Positions 51,506-62,288 are shown, numbered from the stretch's first letter. The stretch: 64,000 bases of DNA from Mycobacterium malmoense (GCF_019645855.1 NZ_CP080999.1:1550001-1614000); one strand, 5' to 3'. The notes: a model not told the origin generated them from the sequence alone. A program made the numbers and translations.

Positions 51506-51548
51506 CTTGCGTAGCAACGAAACCGCGAACAGGACCAAGAGGACGACA

Positions 51549-53429
51549 GTGAGCGCACCGACCAGGCCACACACACCGGCCGCCGAACCGGGGCCGCAGG
51601 ACGCGGCCAACGGCGCGCCGGACACCGCCAAACCCGTCGCAAAATCCGCGACGGCCCCACCGAAACGCGTTGCGCCACAGCAACTTACCGGCGCCCAGTC
51701 GGTGATACGGTCGCTGGAGGAACTCGACGTCGAGGTCATATTTGGGATTCCCGGCGGCGCCGTGCTGCCGGTCTACGACCCGCTGTTTTACTCGAAAAAG
51801 CTGCGCCACGTGCTGGTCCGCCACGAGCAGGGCGCCGGCCACGCCGCCAGCGGGTACGCGCACGCCACCGGCAAGGTCGGGGTGTGCATGGCGACGTCGG
51901 GTCCCGGCGCCACCAACCTGGTGACCCCGCTGGCCGACGCGCAGATGGATTCGATCCCCGTCGTCGCCATCACCGGACAGGTCGGGCGCGGGCTGATCGG
52001 CACCGACGCCTTCCAGGAGGCCGACATCTCGGGCATCACGATGCCGATCACCAAGCACAACTTCCTGGTTCGCTCCGGCGACGACATTCCCCGGGTCCTG
52101 GCCGAGGCCTTCCACATCGCCTCCTCGGGACGCCCGGGCGCGGTGCTCGTCGACATCCCCAAGGACGTGCTGCAGGGCCAGTGCACGTTCGCCTGGCCGC
52201 CGAAAATGGACCTGCCCGGCTACAAGCCGAACACCAAGCCGCACAACCGGCAGGTCCGCGAGGCCGCCAAGCTGATCGCGGCCGCCCGCAAACCGGTGCT
52301 CTACGTCGGCGGCGGCGTCATCCGCGGCGAGGCGACCGAGCAGCTGGCCGAGCTTGCGGAGCTGACCGGCATCCCCGTGGTCACCACGCTGATGGCGCGC
52401 GGCGCGTTTCCGGACAGCCATCCGCAGAACCTGGGCATGCCCGGCATGCACGGCACGGTGGCGGCGGTGGCGGCGCTGCAGCGCAGCGACCTGCTGATCG
52501 CGCTGGGCACCCGCTTCGACGACCGGGTGACCGGCAAGCTCGACTCCTTCGCGCCCGAGGCCAAGGTCATCCACGCCGACATCGACCCTGCCGAGATCGG
52601 CAAGAACCGGCACGCCGACGTGCCGATCGTCGGCGACGTCAAGGCCGTCCTCACCGACCTCGTCGCGATGCTGCGGCACCACGGCGCTGCCGGCGCCCTC
52701 GAGCTGGCCGACTGGTGGGCCTACCTCGACGGGGTTCGAAAGACGTACCCGCTGAGCTACGGCCCGCAGAGCGACGGCAGCCTGAGCCCGGAGTACGTGA
52801 TCGAAACGCTGGGCAAGATCGCCGGCCCGGACGCCGTGTACGTCGCCGGCGTCGGCCAGCACCAGATGTGGGCGGCGCAGTTCGTTTCCTACGAGAAGCC
52901 GCGCACCTGGATCAACTCCGGCGGCCTGGGCACCATGGGGTTCGCCATCCCGGCGGCCATGGGCGCCAAGGTCGCCCGCCCGGACGCGGAGGTCTGGGCG
53001 ATCGACGGCGACGGCTGCTTCCAGATGACCAACCAGGAGCTGGCCACCTGCGCCATCGAGGGCGCCCCGATCAAGGTCGCGCTGATCAACAACGGCAACC
53101 TGGGCATGGTGCGGCAGTGGCAGAGCCTCTTCTACGAAGAGCGGTACTCGCAGACCGACCTGGCCACGCACTCGCACCGCATCCCGGACTTCGTGAAGCT
53201 GGCCGAGGCGCTGGGTTGCGTCGGATTGCGTTGCGAGCGTGCCGAAGACGTTGTCGACGTGATCAAGGCGGCACGGGCGATCAACGACCGCCCGGTGGTG
53301 ATCGACTTCATCGTCGGCGCCGACGCGCAGGTGTGGCCGATGGTGGCCGCCGGCACCAGCAACGACGAGATCCAGGCCGCCCGCGGCATCCGCCCGTTGT
53401 TCGACGACGAAACCGAAGGGCACGCCTGA
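51549..53429 (+). CDS. ilvB1: acetolactate synthase large subunit
   Basis: A 626-residue ThDP enzyme for the first common step of Val, Leu and Ile synthesis. The catalytic Glu E93 is in RHEQGAGHAA, the ThDP-Mg motif begins GDGCFQMTNQELATC, and the FAD and herbicide-site regions are conserved. The N-terminal 45 residues are low complexity, as in M. tuberculosis IlvB1 (Rv3003c). GTG 51549 follows GAGGA; a longer in-frame reading to 51507 lies within the attenuator tail. TGATG overlap with ilvN. Confidence 0.97.
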   Translation: MSAPTRPHTPAAEPGPQDAANGAPDTAKPVAKSATAPPKRVAPQQLTGAQSVIRSLEELDVEVIFGIPGGAVLPVYDPLFYSKKLRHVLVRHEQGAGHAASGYAHATGKVGVCMATSGPGATNLVTPLADAQMDSIPVVAITGQVGRGLIGTDAFQEADISGITMPITKHNFLVRSGDDIPRVLAEAFHIASSGRPGAVLVDIPKDVLQGQCTFAWPPKMDLPGYKPNTKPHNRQVREAAKLIAAARKPVLYVGGGVIRGEATEQLAELAELTGIPVVTTLMARGAFPDSHPQNLGMPGMHGTVAAVAALQRSDLLIALGTRFDDRVTGKLDSFAPEAKVIHADIDPAEIGKNRHADVPIVGDVKAVLTDLVAMLRHHGAAGALELADWWAYLDGVRKTYPLSYGPQSDGSLSPEYVIETLGKIAGPDAVYVAGVGQHQMWAAQFVSYEKPRTWINSGGLGTMGFAIPAAMGAKVARPDAEVWAIDGDGCFQMTNQELATCAIEGAPIKVALINNGNLGMVRQWQSLFYEERYSQTDLATHSHRIPDFVKLAEALGCVGLRCERAEDVVDVIKAARAINDRPVVIDFIVGADAQVWPMVAAGTSNDEIQAARGIRPLFDDETEGHA

Positions 53430-53929
53430 TGAACACGCACACGTTGTCGGTGCTGGTGGAAGACAAACCCGGCGTGCTCGCGCGGGTGGCGGCGCTGTTC
53501 TCCCGGCGCGGTTTCAACATCGAGTCGCTGGCCGTGGGCGCCACCGAGCAGAAGGACATGTCGCGGATGACCATCGTCGTCTCCGCCGAGGACACCCCGC
53601 TCGAACAGGTCACCAAGCAACTCAACAAGCTGATCAACGTCATCAAGATCATCGAGCAAGACGAAAACAACTCGGTGTCACGCGAATTGGCGCTGATCAA
53701 GGTCCGCGCCGACGCCGGCAGCCGCAGCCAGGTGATCGAAGCGGTAAACCTGTTCCGCGCCAAGGTGATTGACGTGTCACCGGAAGCGCTGACCATCGAG
53801 GCCACGGGTGACCGCGGCAAGATCGAGGCGCTGCTGCGCGTGCTGGAGCCTTTCGGCATCCGCGAAATCGTTCAGTCGGGCCTGGTGTCGTTGTCCCGCG
53901 GTGCGCGCGGGATCGGCGCCGCCAAGTAA
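53429..53929 (+). CDS. ilvN: acetolactate synthase regulatory subunit
   Basis: A 166-residue subunit with an N-terminal ACT domain (TLSVLVEDKPGVLARVAALF, about 4-24) that binds valine and a C-terminal domain that activates IlvB. ATG 53429 shares a base with the ilvB stop (TGATG), so translation is coupled, keeping the subunits balanced. Confidence 0.97.
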   Translation: MNTHTLSVLVEDKPGVLARVAALFSRRGFNIESLAVGATEQKDMSRMTIVVSAEDTPLEQVTKQLNKLINVIKIIEQDENNSVSRELALIKVRADAGSRSQVIEAVNLFRAKVIDVSPEALTIEATGDRGKIEALLRVLEPFGIREIVQSGLVSLSRGARGIGAAK

Positions 53930-53954
53930 CTCATCGAAGAGAAGGAAATCCACA

Positions 53955-54968
<1,014 letters not shown>

Positions 54969-54998
54969 CCCTTCCGCCGAGCCCTTCCGTAACCCTTC

Positions 54999-55060
54999 CG
55001 CCGAGCGTCACGCTAGCGTGGCGCTCGGTCGCCGGTGCCACGCTAGCGTGACGCTCGGCG
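54999..55060. repeat. extragenic inverted repeat, family B copy 2
   Basis: Perfect 24-bp arms at 54999-55022 and 55037-55060 around a 14-base loop; each arm contains the self-complementary ACGCTAGCGT. Located between the convergent ends of ilvC and wrbA, so it could end transcription from both sides. Just before it, the words CCCTTCCGCCGAGC are partly duplicated (54968-55006). Confidence 0.8.
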
Positions 55061-55074
55061 CCTAGCCGGCCGCC

Positions 55075-55677
55075 CTAGTCGGCCGCCAGCCTGCCGGCGA
55101 CCGTAACCACCCGGCGGGCCAGGTGATCGAGGGCGTGCTGGGTCGTCTCGTCGAACTCGTGGATGTTGTCGTGGGTGGACACCAGGCTCACCCCGTACGG
55201 ATTGCCGTCGACGAACTTGGACGGGTCGGTGTATCCCGGCGGCACGATGATGCCGCCGAAATGCATCAACGTGATGTAAAGGGCGAGCAGCGTCGTCTCC
55301 TGCCCGCCGTGCAGGGTGTTGGACGACGTGAAGGCCGCATACACCTTGTCCGCGAGCTTGCCCTCGGCCCACAGCCCGCCCAGCGAGTCGAGGAACGTGC
55401 GCAATTGCGCTGCGGGAGAGCCAAACCGGGTCGGTGAGCCGAAGATCACCGCGTCGGCCCACACGATGTCGTCGCCGGTGGCCGCCGGAAGGTCCTTGGT
55501 GGCTTCGTAATTCGCCGTCCACGCCGGGTTGCGGGCGAACGATTCCGGGTCGTGGGTTTCGGCGACGTGTCGCAGGCGGACCTCGGCGCCCGCCGACTCG
55601 GCCGCCGCGGCGACGCGCTGTGCCATCGCGGTGCCGTGACCGGTGGCCGAATAGTAGATGATCGCGAGTTTGGTCAC
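55075..55677 (-). CDS. wrbA: NAD(P)H:quinone oxidoreductase, WrbA family
   Basis: A 200-residue flavodoxin-fold protein. The FMN phosphate loop YYSATGHGTAMAQ is at about 8-20, and FGSPTRFGSPAAQLRTFLD and FTSSNTLHGGQETT are WrbA signatures. WrbA reduces quinones by two electrons, avoiding semiquinone radicals. GTG 55677 lies six bases after TACGCT (55689-55684, minus strand), a leaderless arrangement. Divergent from serA. Confidence 0.93.
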   Translation of the reverse strand: MTKLAIIYYSATGHGTAMAQRVAAAAESAGAEVRLRHVAETHDPESFARNPAWTANYEATKDLPAATGDDIVWADAVIFGSPTRFGSPAAQLRTFLDSLGGLWAEGKLADKVYAAFTSSNTLHGGQETTLLALYITLMHFGGIIVPPGYTDPSKFVDGNPYGVSLVSTHDNIHEFDETTQHALDHLARRVVTVAGRLAAD

Positions 55678-55943
55678 GGGGCAAGCGTAGGCGCTTACCG
55701 CATGCGGCAGAGAGCGCTGTCGGCGTCAGTTCACAGCCGCCACATCCGACCCGGCGGGAAAAGGGATCGACGGTTTGCCCGCCTCCAAGCGACAGTTCCG
55801 GCCTGCCCGTGAGCGTTCGGGCGCTTGTCGCTCATAGGCGGGCACAACGGGTGCTGCCTCCAGCGGAGACACGTGCGGCGGGTGTGGCTTCACCGCTGGT
55901 GCCGCGTCGGAGTGCCCGGTCCGCCAGCCGATAGGCTGGCCGG

Positions 55944-57530
55944 GTGAATCTTCCCGTTGTAGTGATAGCCGACAAACTCGCCGAATCAACCGTCGCCGCG
56001 CTGGGAGACCAGGTGGAGGTGCGCTGGGTGGACGGGCCGGACCGGCCGAAGCTGCTGGCCGCCGTGCCCGAGGCCGACGCGCTGCTGGTGCGGTCGGCCA
56101 CCACGGTCGACGCCGAGGTGCTGGCGGCCGCCCCCAAGCTGAAGATCGTCGCGCGCGCCGGGGTCGGGCTGGACAACGTCGACGTCGACGCCGCCACCGC
56201 CCGCGGCGTGCTGGTGGTCAACGCGCCGACGTCGAACATCCACAGCGCCGCCGAGCACGCGCTGGCCCTGCTGCTGAGCGCGGCGCGCCAGATCGCGGCC
56301 GCCGACGCCTCCCTCCGGGAGCACGCCTGGAAGCGGTCGTCGTTCTCGGGCACCGAAATCTTCGGCAAGACCGTCGGTGTCGTCGGGCTGGGCCGGATCG
56401 GGCAGCTGTTCGCGCAGCGGATCGCGGCCTTCGGCACCCACGTGATCGCCTACGACCCGTACGTGGCGCCGACCCGGGCCGCGCAGCTCGGCATCGAGCT
56501 GCTGGCGCTGGACGACCTGCTGGCCCGCGCCGACTTCATCTCGGTGCACCTGCCGAAGACGCCCGAGACGGCGGGCCTGATCGACAAGGAGGCGCTGGCC
56601 AAGACCAAGCCGGGCGTCATCATCGTCAACGCCGCCCGCGGCGGGCTGGTGGACGAGGCGGCGCTGGCCGAGGCGGTGAGCAGCGGCCACGTCCGCGCCG
56701 CCGGCATCGACGTGTTCTCCAGCGAACCCTGCACCGACAGCCCGCTTTTCGAGCTGCCGCAGGTGGTGGTCACGCCGCACCTGGGGGCGTCCACCGCCGA
56801 GGCCCAGGACCGGGCCGGCACCGACGTGGCCGAGAGCGTGCGGCTGGCGCTGGCGGGGGAGTTCGTCCCCGACGCGGTCAACGTCGGCGGCGGGGTGGTC
56901 AGCGAGGAGGTGGCGCCCTGGCTCGATCTGGCGCGCAAGCTCGGCGTGCTGGCCGCGGCGCTGTCCGACGGCCTGCCGGCGTCGCTGTCCGTGCAGGTGC
57001 GCGGCGAGCTGGCGTCCGAAGACGTTGAGGTGCTGCGGCTTTCGGCGCTGCGCGGCTTGTTCTCGGCGGTCATCGAGGACCAGGTGACCTTCGTCAACGC
57101 GCCGGCGCTGGCCGCCGAACGCGGCGTGACCGCCGAAATCAGCACGGCGTCGGAAAGCCCCAACCACCGCAGCGTCGTCGACGTGCGGGCCGTCGCCCAC
57201 GACGGCTCGGTGGTCAACGTCGCCGGCACGCTGTCCGGGCCGCAGCTGGTGGAAAAGATCGTGCAGATCAACGGCCGCAACTTCGACCTGCGCGCCCAGG
57301 GCACCAACCTGGTGATCAACTACGTCGATCAGCCCGGGGCGCTGGGCAAGATCGGCACCCTGCTCGGCGCGGCCGGCGTGAACATCCACGCCGCGCAACT
57401 GTCCGAGGACGCCGAGGGCCCGAGCGCGACGATCCTGCTGCGGGTGGACCAGGACGTGCCGGGCGACGTGCGGTCGGCGATCGCGGCGGCCGTGGGCGCC
57501 AACAAGCTCGAAGTGGTTGACCTGTCGTGA
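55944..57530 (+). CDS. serA: D-3-phosphoglycerate dehydrogenase (type I)
   Basis: A 528-residue enzyme for the first step of serine synthesis. The NAD site GLGRIGQ (about 150-156), VNAARGG and the catalytic His in TPHLGAS are conserved. The long C-terminus holds an intervening (ASB) domain and a final ACT domain (YVDQPGALGKIGTLLGAAGV) for serine feedback, as in M. tuberculosis SerA1 (Rv2996c). TAGGCT (55932-55937) ends six bases before GTG 55944, so leaderless. GTGA overlap with leuB. Confidence 0.96.
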   Translation: MNLPVVVIADKLAESTVAALGDQVEVRWVDGPDRPKLLAAVPEADALLVRSATTVDAEVLAAAPKLKIVARAGVGLDNVDVDAATARGVLVVNAPTSNIHSAAEHALALLLSAARQIAAADASLREHAWKRSSFSGTEIFGKTVGVVGLGRIGQLFAQRIAAFGTHVIAYDPYVAPTRAAQLGIELLALDDLLARADFISVHLPKTPETAGLIDKEALAKTKPGVIIVNAARGGLVDEAALAEAVSSGHVRAAGIDVFSSEPCTDSPLFELPQVVVTPHLGASTAEAQDRAGTDVAESVRLALAGEFVPDAVNVGGGVVSEEVAPWLDLARKLGVLAAALSDGLPASLSVQVRGELASEDVEVLRLSALRGLFSAVIEDQVTFVNAPALAAERGVTAEISTASESPNHRSVVDVRAVAHDGSVVNVAGTLSGPQLVEKIVQINGRNFDLRAQGTNLVINYVDQPGALGKIGTLLGAAGVNIHAAQLSEDAEGPSATILLRVDQDVPGDVRSAIAAAVGANKLEVVDLS

Positions 57531-58546
57531 AACTGGCGGTTATCAGTGGCGACGGCATCGGCCCCGAGGTGGTGGCCGAGGCCGTCAAAGTCCTCGACGC
57601 GGTCGTGCCGGGGGTGCAGAAGACGGGCTACGACCTGGGCGCCCGTCGGTTCCACGCGACCGGCGAGCTGCTGCCGGACTCGGTGCTGGCCGAGCTGCGC
57701 CAGCATGACGCGATCCTGCTCGGGGCGATAGGCGATCCGTCGGTGCCCAGCGGCGTGCTGGAGCGAGGCCTGTTGCTGCGCCTGCGTTTTGAGCTGGACC
57801 ACCACGTCAACCTGCGGCCGGGCCGGCTGTACCCGGGGGTGAGCGGCCCGCTGAAATTGGAGAGCGGGAATCCCGGCATCGACTTCGTCGTGGTGCGCGA
57901 GGGCACCGAGGGCCCCTACACCGGCAACGGCGGCGCGATCCGCGTCGGCACGCCCCACGAGGTGGCCACCGAGGTCAGCGTGAACACCGCGTTCGGCGTG
58001 CGCCGGGTGGTGCGATACGCGTTCGAGCGGGCGCGGCTGCGCCGCAAACACCTGACGCTGGTGCACAAAAACAACGTGCTGACGTTCGCGGGGAAGCTGT
58101 GGTCGCGCGTCGTGGCCGAGGTCGGCGAGGAATACCCCGACGTCGAGGTGGCCTACTCACACGTCGACGCCGCCACCATCTACCTGGTCACCGACCCCGG
58201 CCGCTTCGACGTGATCGTCACCGACAACCTGTTCGGCGACATCATCACCGACTTGGCCGCGGCGGTGTGCGGCGGAATTGGCTTGGCCGCCAGCGGAAAT
58301 ATCGACGCCACCCGGACCAACCCCTCGATGTTCGAGCCGGTGCACGGCAGCGCGCCCGACATCGCCGGCCGGGGCATCGCCGATCCGACGGCCGCGATCA
58401 TGTCGGTGGCGCTGCTGCTCGCCCACCTCGGCGAGGACGATGCCGCTGCCCGGGTGGACCGGGCCGTCGAGACCCATCTGGCAACTCGTGGGAACGAACG
58501 GCTCTCCACCAGCGAAGTCGGCGAACGGATCGTCGGCGCGCTCTAG
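57527..58546 (+). CDS. leuB: 3-isopropylmalate dehydrogenase
   Basis: A 339-residue decarboxylating dehydrogenase of leucine synthesis. GDGIGPEV (about 8-15), REGTEGPYTG, HKNNVL and TDNLFGDIITD (Mg ligands) define the family. GTG 57527 overlaps the serA stop by four bases. Its last 149 bases lie opposite the 3' end of the MFS gene. Partner steps are in leuC at the window end. Confidence 0.96.
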   Translation: MKLAVISGDGIGPEVVAEAVKVLDAVVPGVQKTGYDLGARRFHATGELLPDSVLAELRQHDAILLGAIGDPSVPSGVLERGLLLRLRFELDHHVNLRPGRLYPGVSGPLKLESGNPGIDFVVVREGTEGPYTGNGGAIRVGTPHEVATEVSVNTAFGVRRVVRYAFERARLRRKHLTLVHKNNVLTFAGKLWSRVVAEVGEEYPDVEVAYSHVDAATIYLVTDPGRFDVIVTDNLFGDIITDLAAAVCGGIGLAASGNIDATRTNPSMFEPVHGSAPDIAGRGIADPTAAIMSVALLLAHLGEDDAAARVDRAVETHLATRGNERLSTSEVGERIVGAL

Positions 58547-59744
58547 CCTCCAAACCGGGAGGCAGCAGCCGGGCCGGCACCAATGGTATTGCCACCAACG
58601 GGAATAGCCCGCACAGCGCCCAGGCCGACGGATACTTGGCCGCGGCGATCAACGCGCCGAACAGCGGGGGCCCCGCGGCCGCCATCAGCCGCTGCGTGGT
58701 GTTCTGCGCGCCCAGCGCGCGCCCGCTCCAGAACGGCCCGGCGAACTCGGTGATCGCGGTCGCGGCCAACCCGTTGTCGAGCACCGCGATGACCGAGATC
58801 GCAACCATGAGCGGCACTTCGAATGGCGAACCGATGTCGTCGGCGAGGGTCAGCAGGAACAGGGTCGAGGCGGCGGCGATGGCGATGACGCGGACCGGTC
58901 CCATTCGTGAGCCGACGCGATCCGACCACCGGCCGACCGCGACGCGGCCCAGCGCGCCGAGCAGCTGCGAGACGGTCACCAAAAGGCCCGCGGCCGCCAC
59001 CGACCAGCCATGGTCGTTCATCAGCCAGACCAGCATGAACGTCACGGTCACCGTCTGCGGCATCATCAGCAGCGCCGACGTCGCGTGGATCCGGTACAGC
59101 ACCGACGACCCGCGATAGGGGCTGGCCAGTTCCTCGTGCGTGGCGGTCTCGCGGGGCTTCCGCGGCGGGTCGACGATGGCCACCCCACTGGCCACCGCCG
59201 CGGCCGCGCACACGAACGCCGGGAACACCAGCCCCGCGTGCGGGCCGTGTTCGGCGAGCTCGGGCATGACCAGCGCGCCCACCGCGATTCCCAGCGGTTG
59301 CGCCGTCTGACGGATGCCCATCGCCAGGCCGCGCTGGTGCGGCGGGAACCAGCCGGACACCAGCCGGCCGCCCGCGGCGTTGCACCCCGCGGCCGCCATG
59401 CCGCCCAGAAACAGACAGGCGCCGACCAACACCAGCGAATGGACCGACGCCGCGGCGTAGGCCGCGGCCGCGGTGAGCCCCGAGCCCAGCGTCAGCACGA
59501 TCCGCTCGCCCACGTGGTCCAGCGCGTAGCCCCAGAGCAGCAGCGTGGCCACCATGCCCCAGCTCGGCATCGATGACAGCAGGCCGGCTTCGGCCAGCGG
59601 GGTTCCGCGCTTGGCTTCGAGCGAGGGGATCAGGAACGCGATGCCATTGATGAAGAGGAAGGAGCTCGCCGTCACGAACAAGGAGACGACCATGACCGTC
59701 CAGCGCGCTCCGGCGCCGAGCACGGCAGGGTGGTCCCTGGGCAT
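58398..59744 (-). CDS. MFS transporter
   Basis: A 448-residue major facilitator with twelve predicted transmembrane helices (first at about 16-36), ending around LLPPGLEA. The last 49 residues are Arg/Pro-rich, read antisense to leuB and look like read-through beyond the transporter fold. The sequence WGYALDHVGERI is the helix 2-3 loop motif A region. Substrate unknown. ATG 59744; divergent from the FAH-family gene. The Rv2994 homologue has a similar length, so the tail may be conserved. Confidence 0.85.
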   Translation of the reverse strand: MPRDHPAVLGAGARWTVMVVSLFVTASSFLFINGIAFLIPSLEAKRGTPLAEAGLLSSMPSWGMVATLLLWGYALDHVGERIVLTLGSGLTAAAAYAAASVHSLVLVGACLFLGGMAAAGCNAAGGRLVSGWFPPHQRGLAMGIRQTAQPLGIAVGALVMPELAEHGPHAGLVFPAFVCAAAAVASGVAIVDPPRKPRETATHEELASPYRGSSVLYRIHATSALLMMPQTVTVTFMLVWLMNDHGWSVAAAGLLVTVSQLLGALGRVAVGRWSDRVGSRMGPVRVIAIAAASTLFLLTLADDIGSPFEVPLMVAISVIAVLDNGLAATAITEFAGPFWSGRALGAQNTTQRLMAAAGPPLFGALIAAAKYPSAWALCGLFPLVAIPLVPARLLPPGLEARARRRSVRRLRWWRAVRSHELPDGSRRPGPPGQRHRPRRGGRAAAPPT

Positions 59745-59805
59745 CTGTCCATGCTTCCACACGCCTGACGCCGGCCGCCGAAACGTGTTCACTAGGCTCA
59801 ACCGA

Positions 59806-60603
59806 ATGCGCCTTGCTCGAGTCGCCAGCCCGGACGGTGTCGCCTTCGTCAGCGTCGAGGGCGAACTGGACGATCCCGCCGCAATGACGGCCCGGGAGAT
59901 CGCCGAACACCCGTTCGGCGCGCCGACATTCACGGGCCGGTCGTGGCCGCTGCCCGACGTCCGGCTGCTGGCTCCGATCCTGGCCAGCAAGGTGGTCTGC
60001 GTCGGTAAGAACTACGCCGACCACATCGCGGAGATGGGCGGCCTGACGGGCCTGGCACCGGCGGACCCGGTGATATTCCTCAAGCCCAACACCGCGATCA
60101 TCGGGCCGAATGTGCCGATTCGGTTGCCCGCCAACGCATCACCCGTGCACTTCGAGGGCGAGTTGGCGGCGGTGATCGGCCGGGCGTGCAAGGACGTTCC
60201 CGCCGCCCGGGCCGCCGAGAACATTCTCGGCTACACCATCGCCAACGACGTGTCGGCGCGCGATCAACAAAAGGCCGACGGTCAATGGACCCGCGCCAAG
60301 GGCCACGACACCTTCTGCCCGGTGGGGCCGTGGATCGTCACCGATGTCGACCCCGCCGATCTGGAGCTGCGCACCGAGGTCAACGGCGACGTCAAGCAAC
60401 GCGCCCGCACTTCGCTGATGATCCACGACGTCGGCGCGATCGTGGAGTGGATCTCGGCCGTGATGACCTTGCTGCCCGGCGATCTCATCCTCACCGGTAC
60501 GCCGGCGGGCGTCGGCCCCATCGAGGACGGTGACACCGTGTCCATCACCATCGAGGGGATCGGCACCCTCACCAATCCGGTAGTCCGCAAAGGAAAGTCG
60601 TGA
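59806..60603 (+). CDS. fumarylacetoacetate hydrolase family protein
   Basis: A 265-residue FAH-fold enzyme. The metal site is visible as HFEGELAAVIG and the acidic TIANDVSARDQQ block, with FCPVGPWIV and GDLILTGTPAGVG completing the fold. Family members hydrolyse or isomerise 2-oxo-diacids, or decarboxylate oxaloacetate; which applies here is unclear (Rv2993c). TAGGCT (59793-59798) is seven bases before ATG 59806, fixing the start as leaderless. GTGA overlap with gltX. Confidence 0.88.
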   Translation: MRLARVASPDGVAFVSVEGELDDPAAMTAREIAEHPFGAPTFTGRSWPLPDVRLLAPILASKVVCVGKNYADHIAEMGGLTGLAPADPVIFLKPNTAIIGPNVPIRLPANASPVHFEGELAAVIGRACKDVPAARAAENILGYTIANDVSARDQQKADGQWTRAKGHDTFCPVGPWIVTDVDPADLELRTEVNGDVKQRARTSLMIHDVGAIVEWISAVMTLLPGDLILTGTPAGVGPIEDGDTVSITIEGIGTLTNPVVRKGKS

Positions 60604-62063
60604 CAGTACGAGTCCGGTTCTGCCCGTCGCCCACCGGCACGCCGCACGTCGGGATGGTCCGCACCGCGCTGTTCAACTGGGCCTACGCCCGACACACCGG
60701 CGGCACCTTCGTCTTTCGCATCGAGGACACCGACGCGCAGCGCGACACCGAGGAAAGCTACCTGGCGCTGCTCGACGCGCTGCGCTGGCTCGGCCTCGAC
60801 TGGGACGAGGGACCCGAGGTCGGCGGGCCCTACGGCCCGTACCGGCAGTCGCAGCGCACCGAGATCTACCGCGACGTGGTGGCCAAGCTGCTCGAGGCGG
60901 GCGAGGCCTACCAAGCCTTTTCGACGCCGGAGGAGGTCGAGGCCCGTCACATCGCCGCCGGCCGCAACCCCAAGCTGGGCTACGACAACTTCGACCGTCA
61001 GCTGACCGACGCGCAGCGCGCCGCGTTTTTGGCGGAGGGCCGCAGGCCGGTGGTGCGGCTGCGGATGCCCGACGAAGACCTCGCCTGGGACGACCTGGTG
61101 CGCGGGACCACCACCTTCGCGGCCGGCACCGTGCCCGATTTCGCGTTGACCCGCGCGAGCGGTGACCCCGGAAAATTCTTGTACACCTTGGTCAACCCGG
61201 TCGACGACGCGCTGATGAAGATCACCCACGTGCTGCGCGGCGAGGATCTGCTGCCGTCGACCCCGCGCCAGCTCGCGCTGTATCGGGCGCTGATCCGGAT
61301 CGGCGTCGCCGAGCGCATCCCGGAATTCGCCCATCTGCCAACGGTATTGGGCGAGGGGACAAAGAAGCTCTCCAAGCGTGACCCGCAGTCGAACCTGTTC
61401 GCCCACCGCGACCGCGGCTTCATCCCGGAGGGCCTGCTGAATTACCTTGCGCTGCTGGGCTGGGCGATCGCCGACGACCGCGACCTGTTCAGCCTCGACG
61501 AGATGGTGGCCGCGTTCGACGTCGTCGACGTCAACTCCAACCCCGCCCGGTTCGACCAGAAGAAGGCCGACGCGATCAACGCCGAGCACATCCGGATGCT
61601 CAACGCCGCCGACTTCACTACCAGGCTGCGCGACTACTTCGACGCGCACGGCCATCACATCGGGCTGGACGACGCGGGATTCGCCGCGGCGGCCGAGTTG
61701 GTGCAGACCCGCATTGTCGTCCTCGGCGACGCGTGGGACCTGTTGAAGTTCCTCAACGACGACGAGTACGCGATCGACCCCAGGGCCGCCGCCAAGGAGC
61801 TCGGCCCGGACGGGATCGCGGTGCTGAACGCGGCGCTGGCCGCGCTGGACGGCGTGGCGGACTGGACCGCGGAGCCGATCGAGGCCGCGCTCAAGGCCGC
61901 GCTCATCGAGGGTCTGGCGCTCAAACCGCGCAAGGCGTTCGGCCCGATCCGGGTTGCCGCCACCGGAACAACGGTCAGCCCGCCGCTGTTCGAATCCCTG
62001 GAGTTGCTGGGCCGCGACCGCAGCCTGCGGCGGCTGCAGGCCGCACGCGGCGATGCGGCCTGA
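60600..62063 (+). CDS. gltX: glutamyl-tRNA synthetase
   Basis: A 487-residue class I synthetase. The HIGH-like PSPTGTPHVG (about 9-18) and KLSKR motif (KMSKS class, about 257) are present, with a non-discriminating helical C-terminus. With no glutaminyl-tRNA synthetase expected in mycobacteria, it charges both tRNA-Glu and tRNA-Gln; GatCAB, in this window, amidates the latter. GTG 60600 overlaps the upstream stop. Both tRNA genes follow within 300 bases. Confidence 0.97.
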   Translation: MTVRVRFCPSPTGTPHVGMVRTALFNWAYARHTGGTFVFRIEDTDAQRDTEESYLALLDALRWLGLDWDEGPEVGGPYGPYRQSQRTEIYRDVVAKLLEAGEAYQAFSTPEEVEARHIAAGRNPKLGYDNFDRQLTDAQRAAFLAEGRRPVVRLRMPDEDLAWDDLVRGTTTFAAGTVPDFALTRASGDPGKFLYTLVNPVDDALMKITHVLRGEDLLPSTPRQLALYRALIRIGVAERIPEFAHLPTVLGEGTKKLSKRDPQSNLFAHRDRGFIPEGLLNYLALLGWAIADDRDLFSLDEMVAAFDVVDVNSNPARFDQKKADAINAEHIRMLNAADFTTRLRDYFDAHGHHIGLDDAGFAAAAELVQTRIVVLGDAWDLLKFLNDDEYAIDPRAAAKELGPDGIAVLNAALAALDGVADWTAEPIEAALKAALIEGLALKPRKAFGPIRVAATGTTVSPPLFESLELLGRDRSLRRLQAARGDAA

Positions 62064-62167
62064 GTCTTTGGTAGTCTGCACTGCGGTTTACAAAGGCCGG
62101 CAACGGCCGGCAACAGCGGTCTGAGTTCCGTGCAGAACCGTTGTGACCAGCGGTTTTAGGCAGCCGA

Positions 62168-62239
62168 TGGGGTATGGTGTAATTGGCAACACAGCTGATT
62201 CTGGTTCAGCCGTTCTAGGTTCGAGTCCTGGTACCCCAG
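62168..62239 (+). tRNA. tRNA-Gln (CTG)
   Basis: 72 bases forming a full cloverleaf: acceptor TGGGGTA (62168-62174) with TACCCCA (62232-62238), discriminator G, anticodon stem GCTGA/TCAGC with loop TTCTGGT (anticodon CTG), and a TTCGAGTC T loop. CCA is not encoded. Downstream of gltX, 104 bases from its stop. Confidence 0.95.
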
Positions 62240-62288
62240 CAAAACGTCTCTACCGGTGTGAGCTATGCTGGCAGCTCGGATCGGTTCC

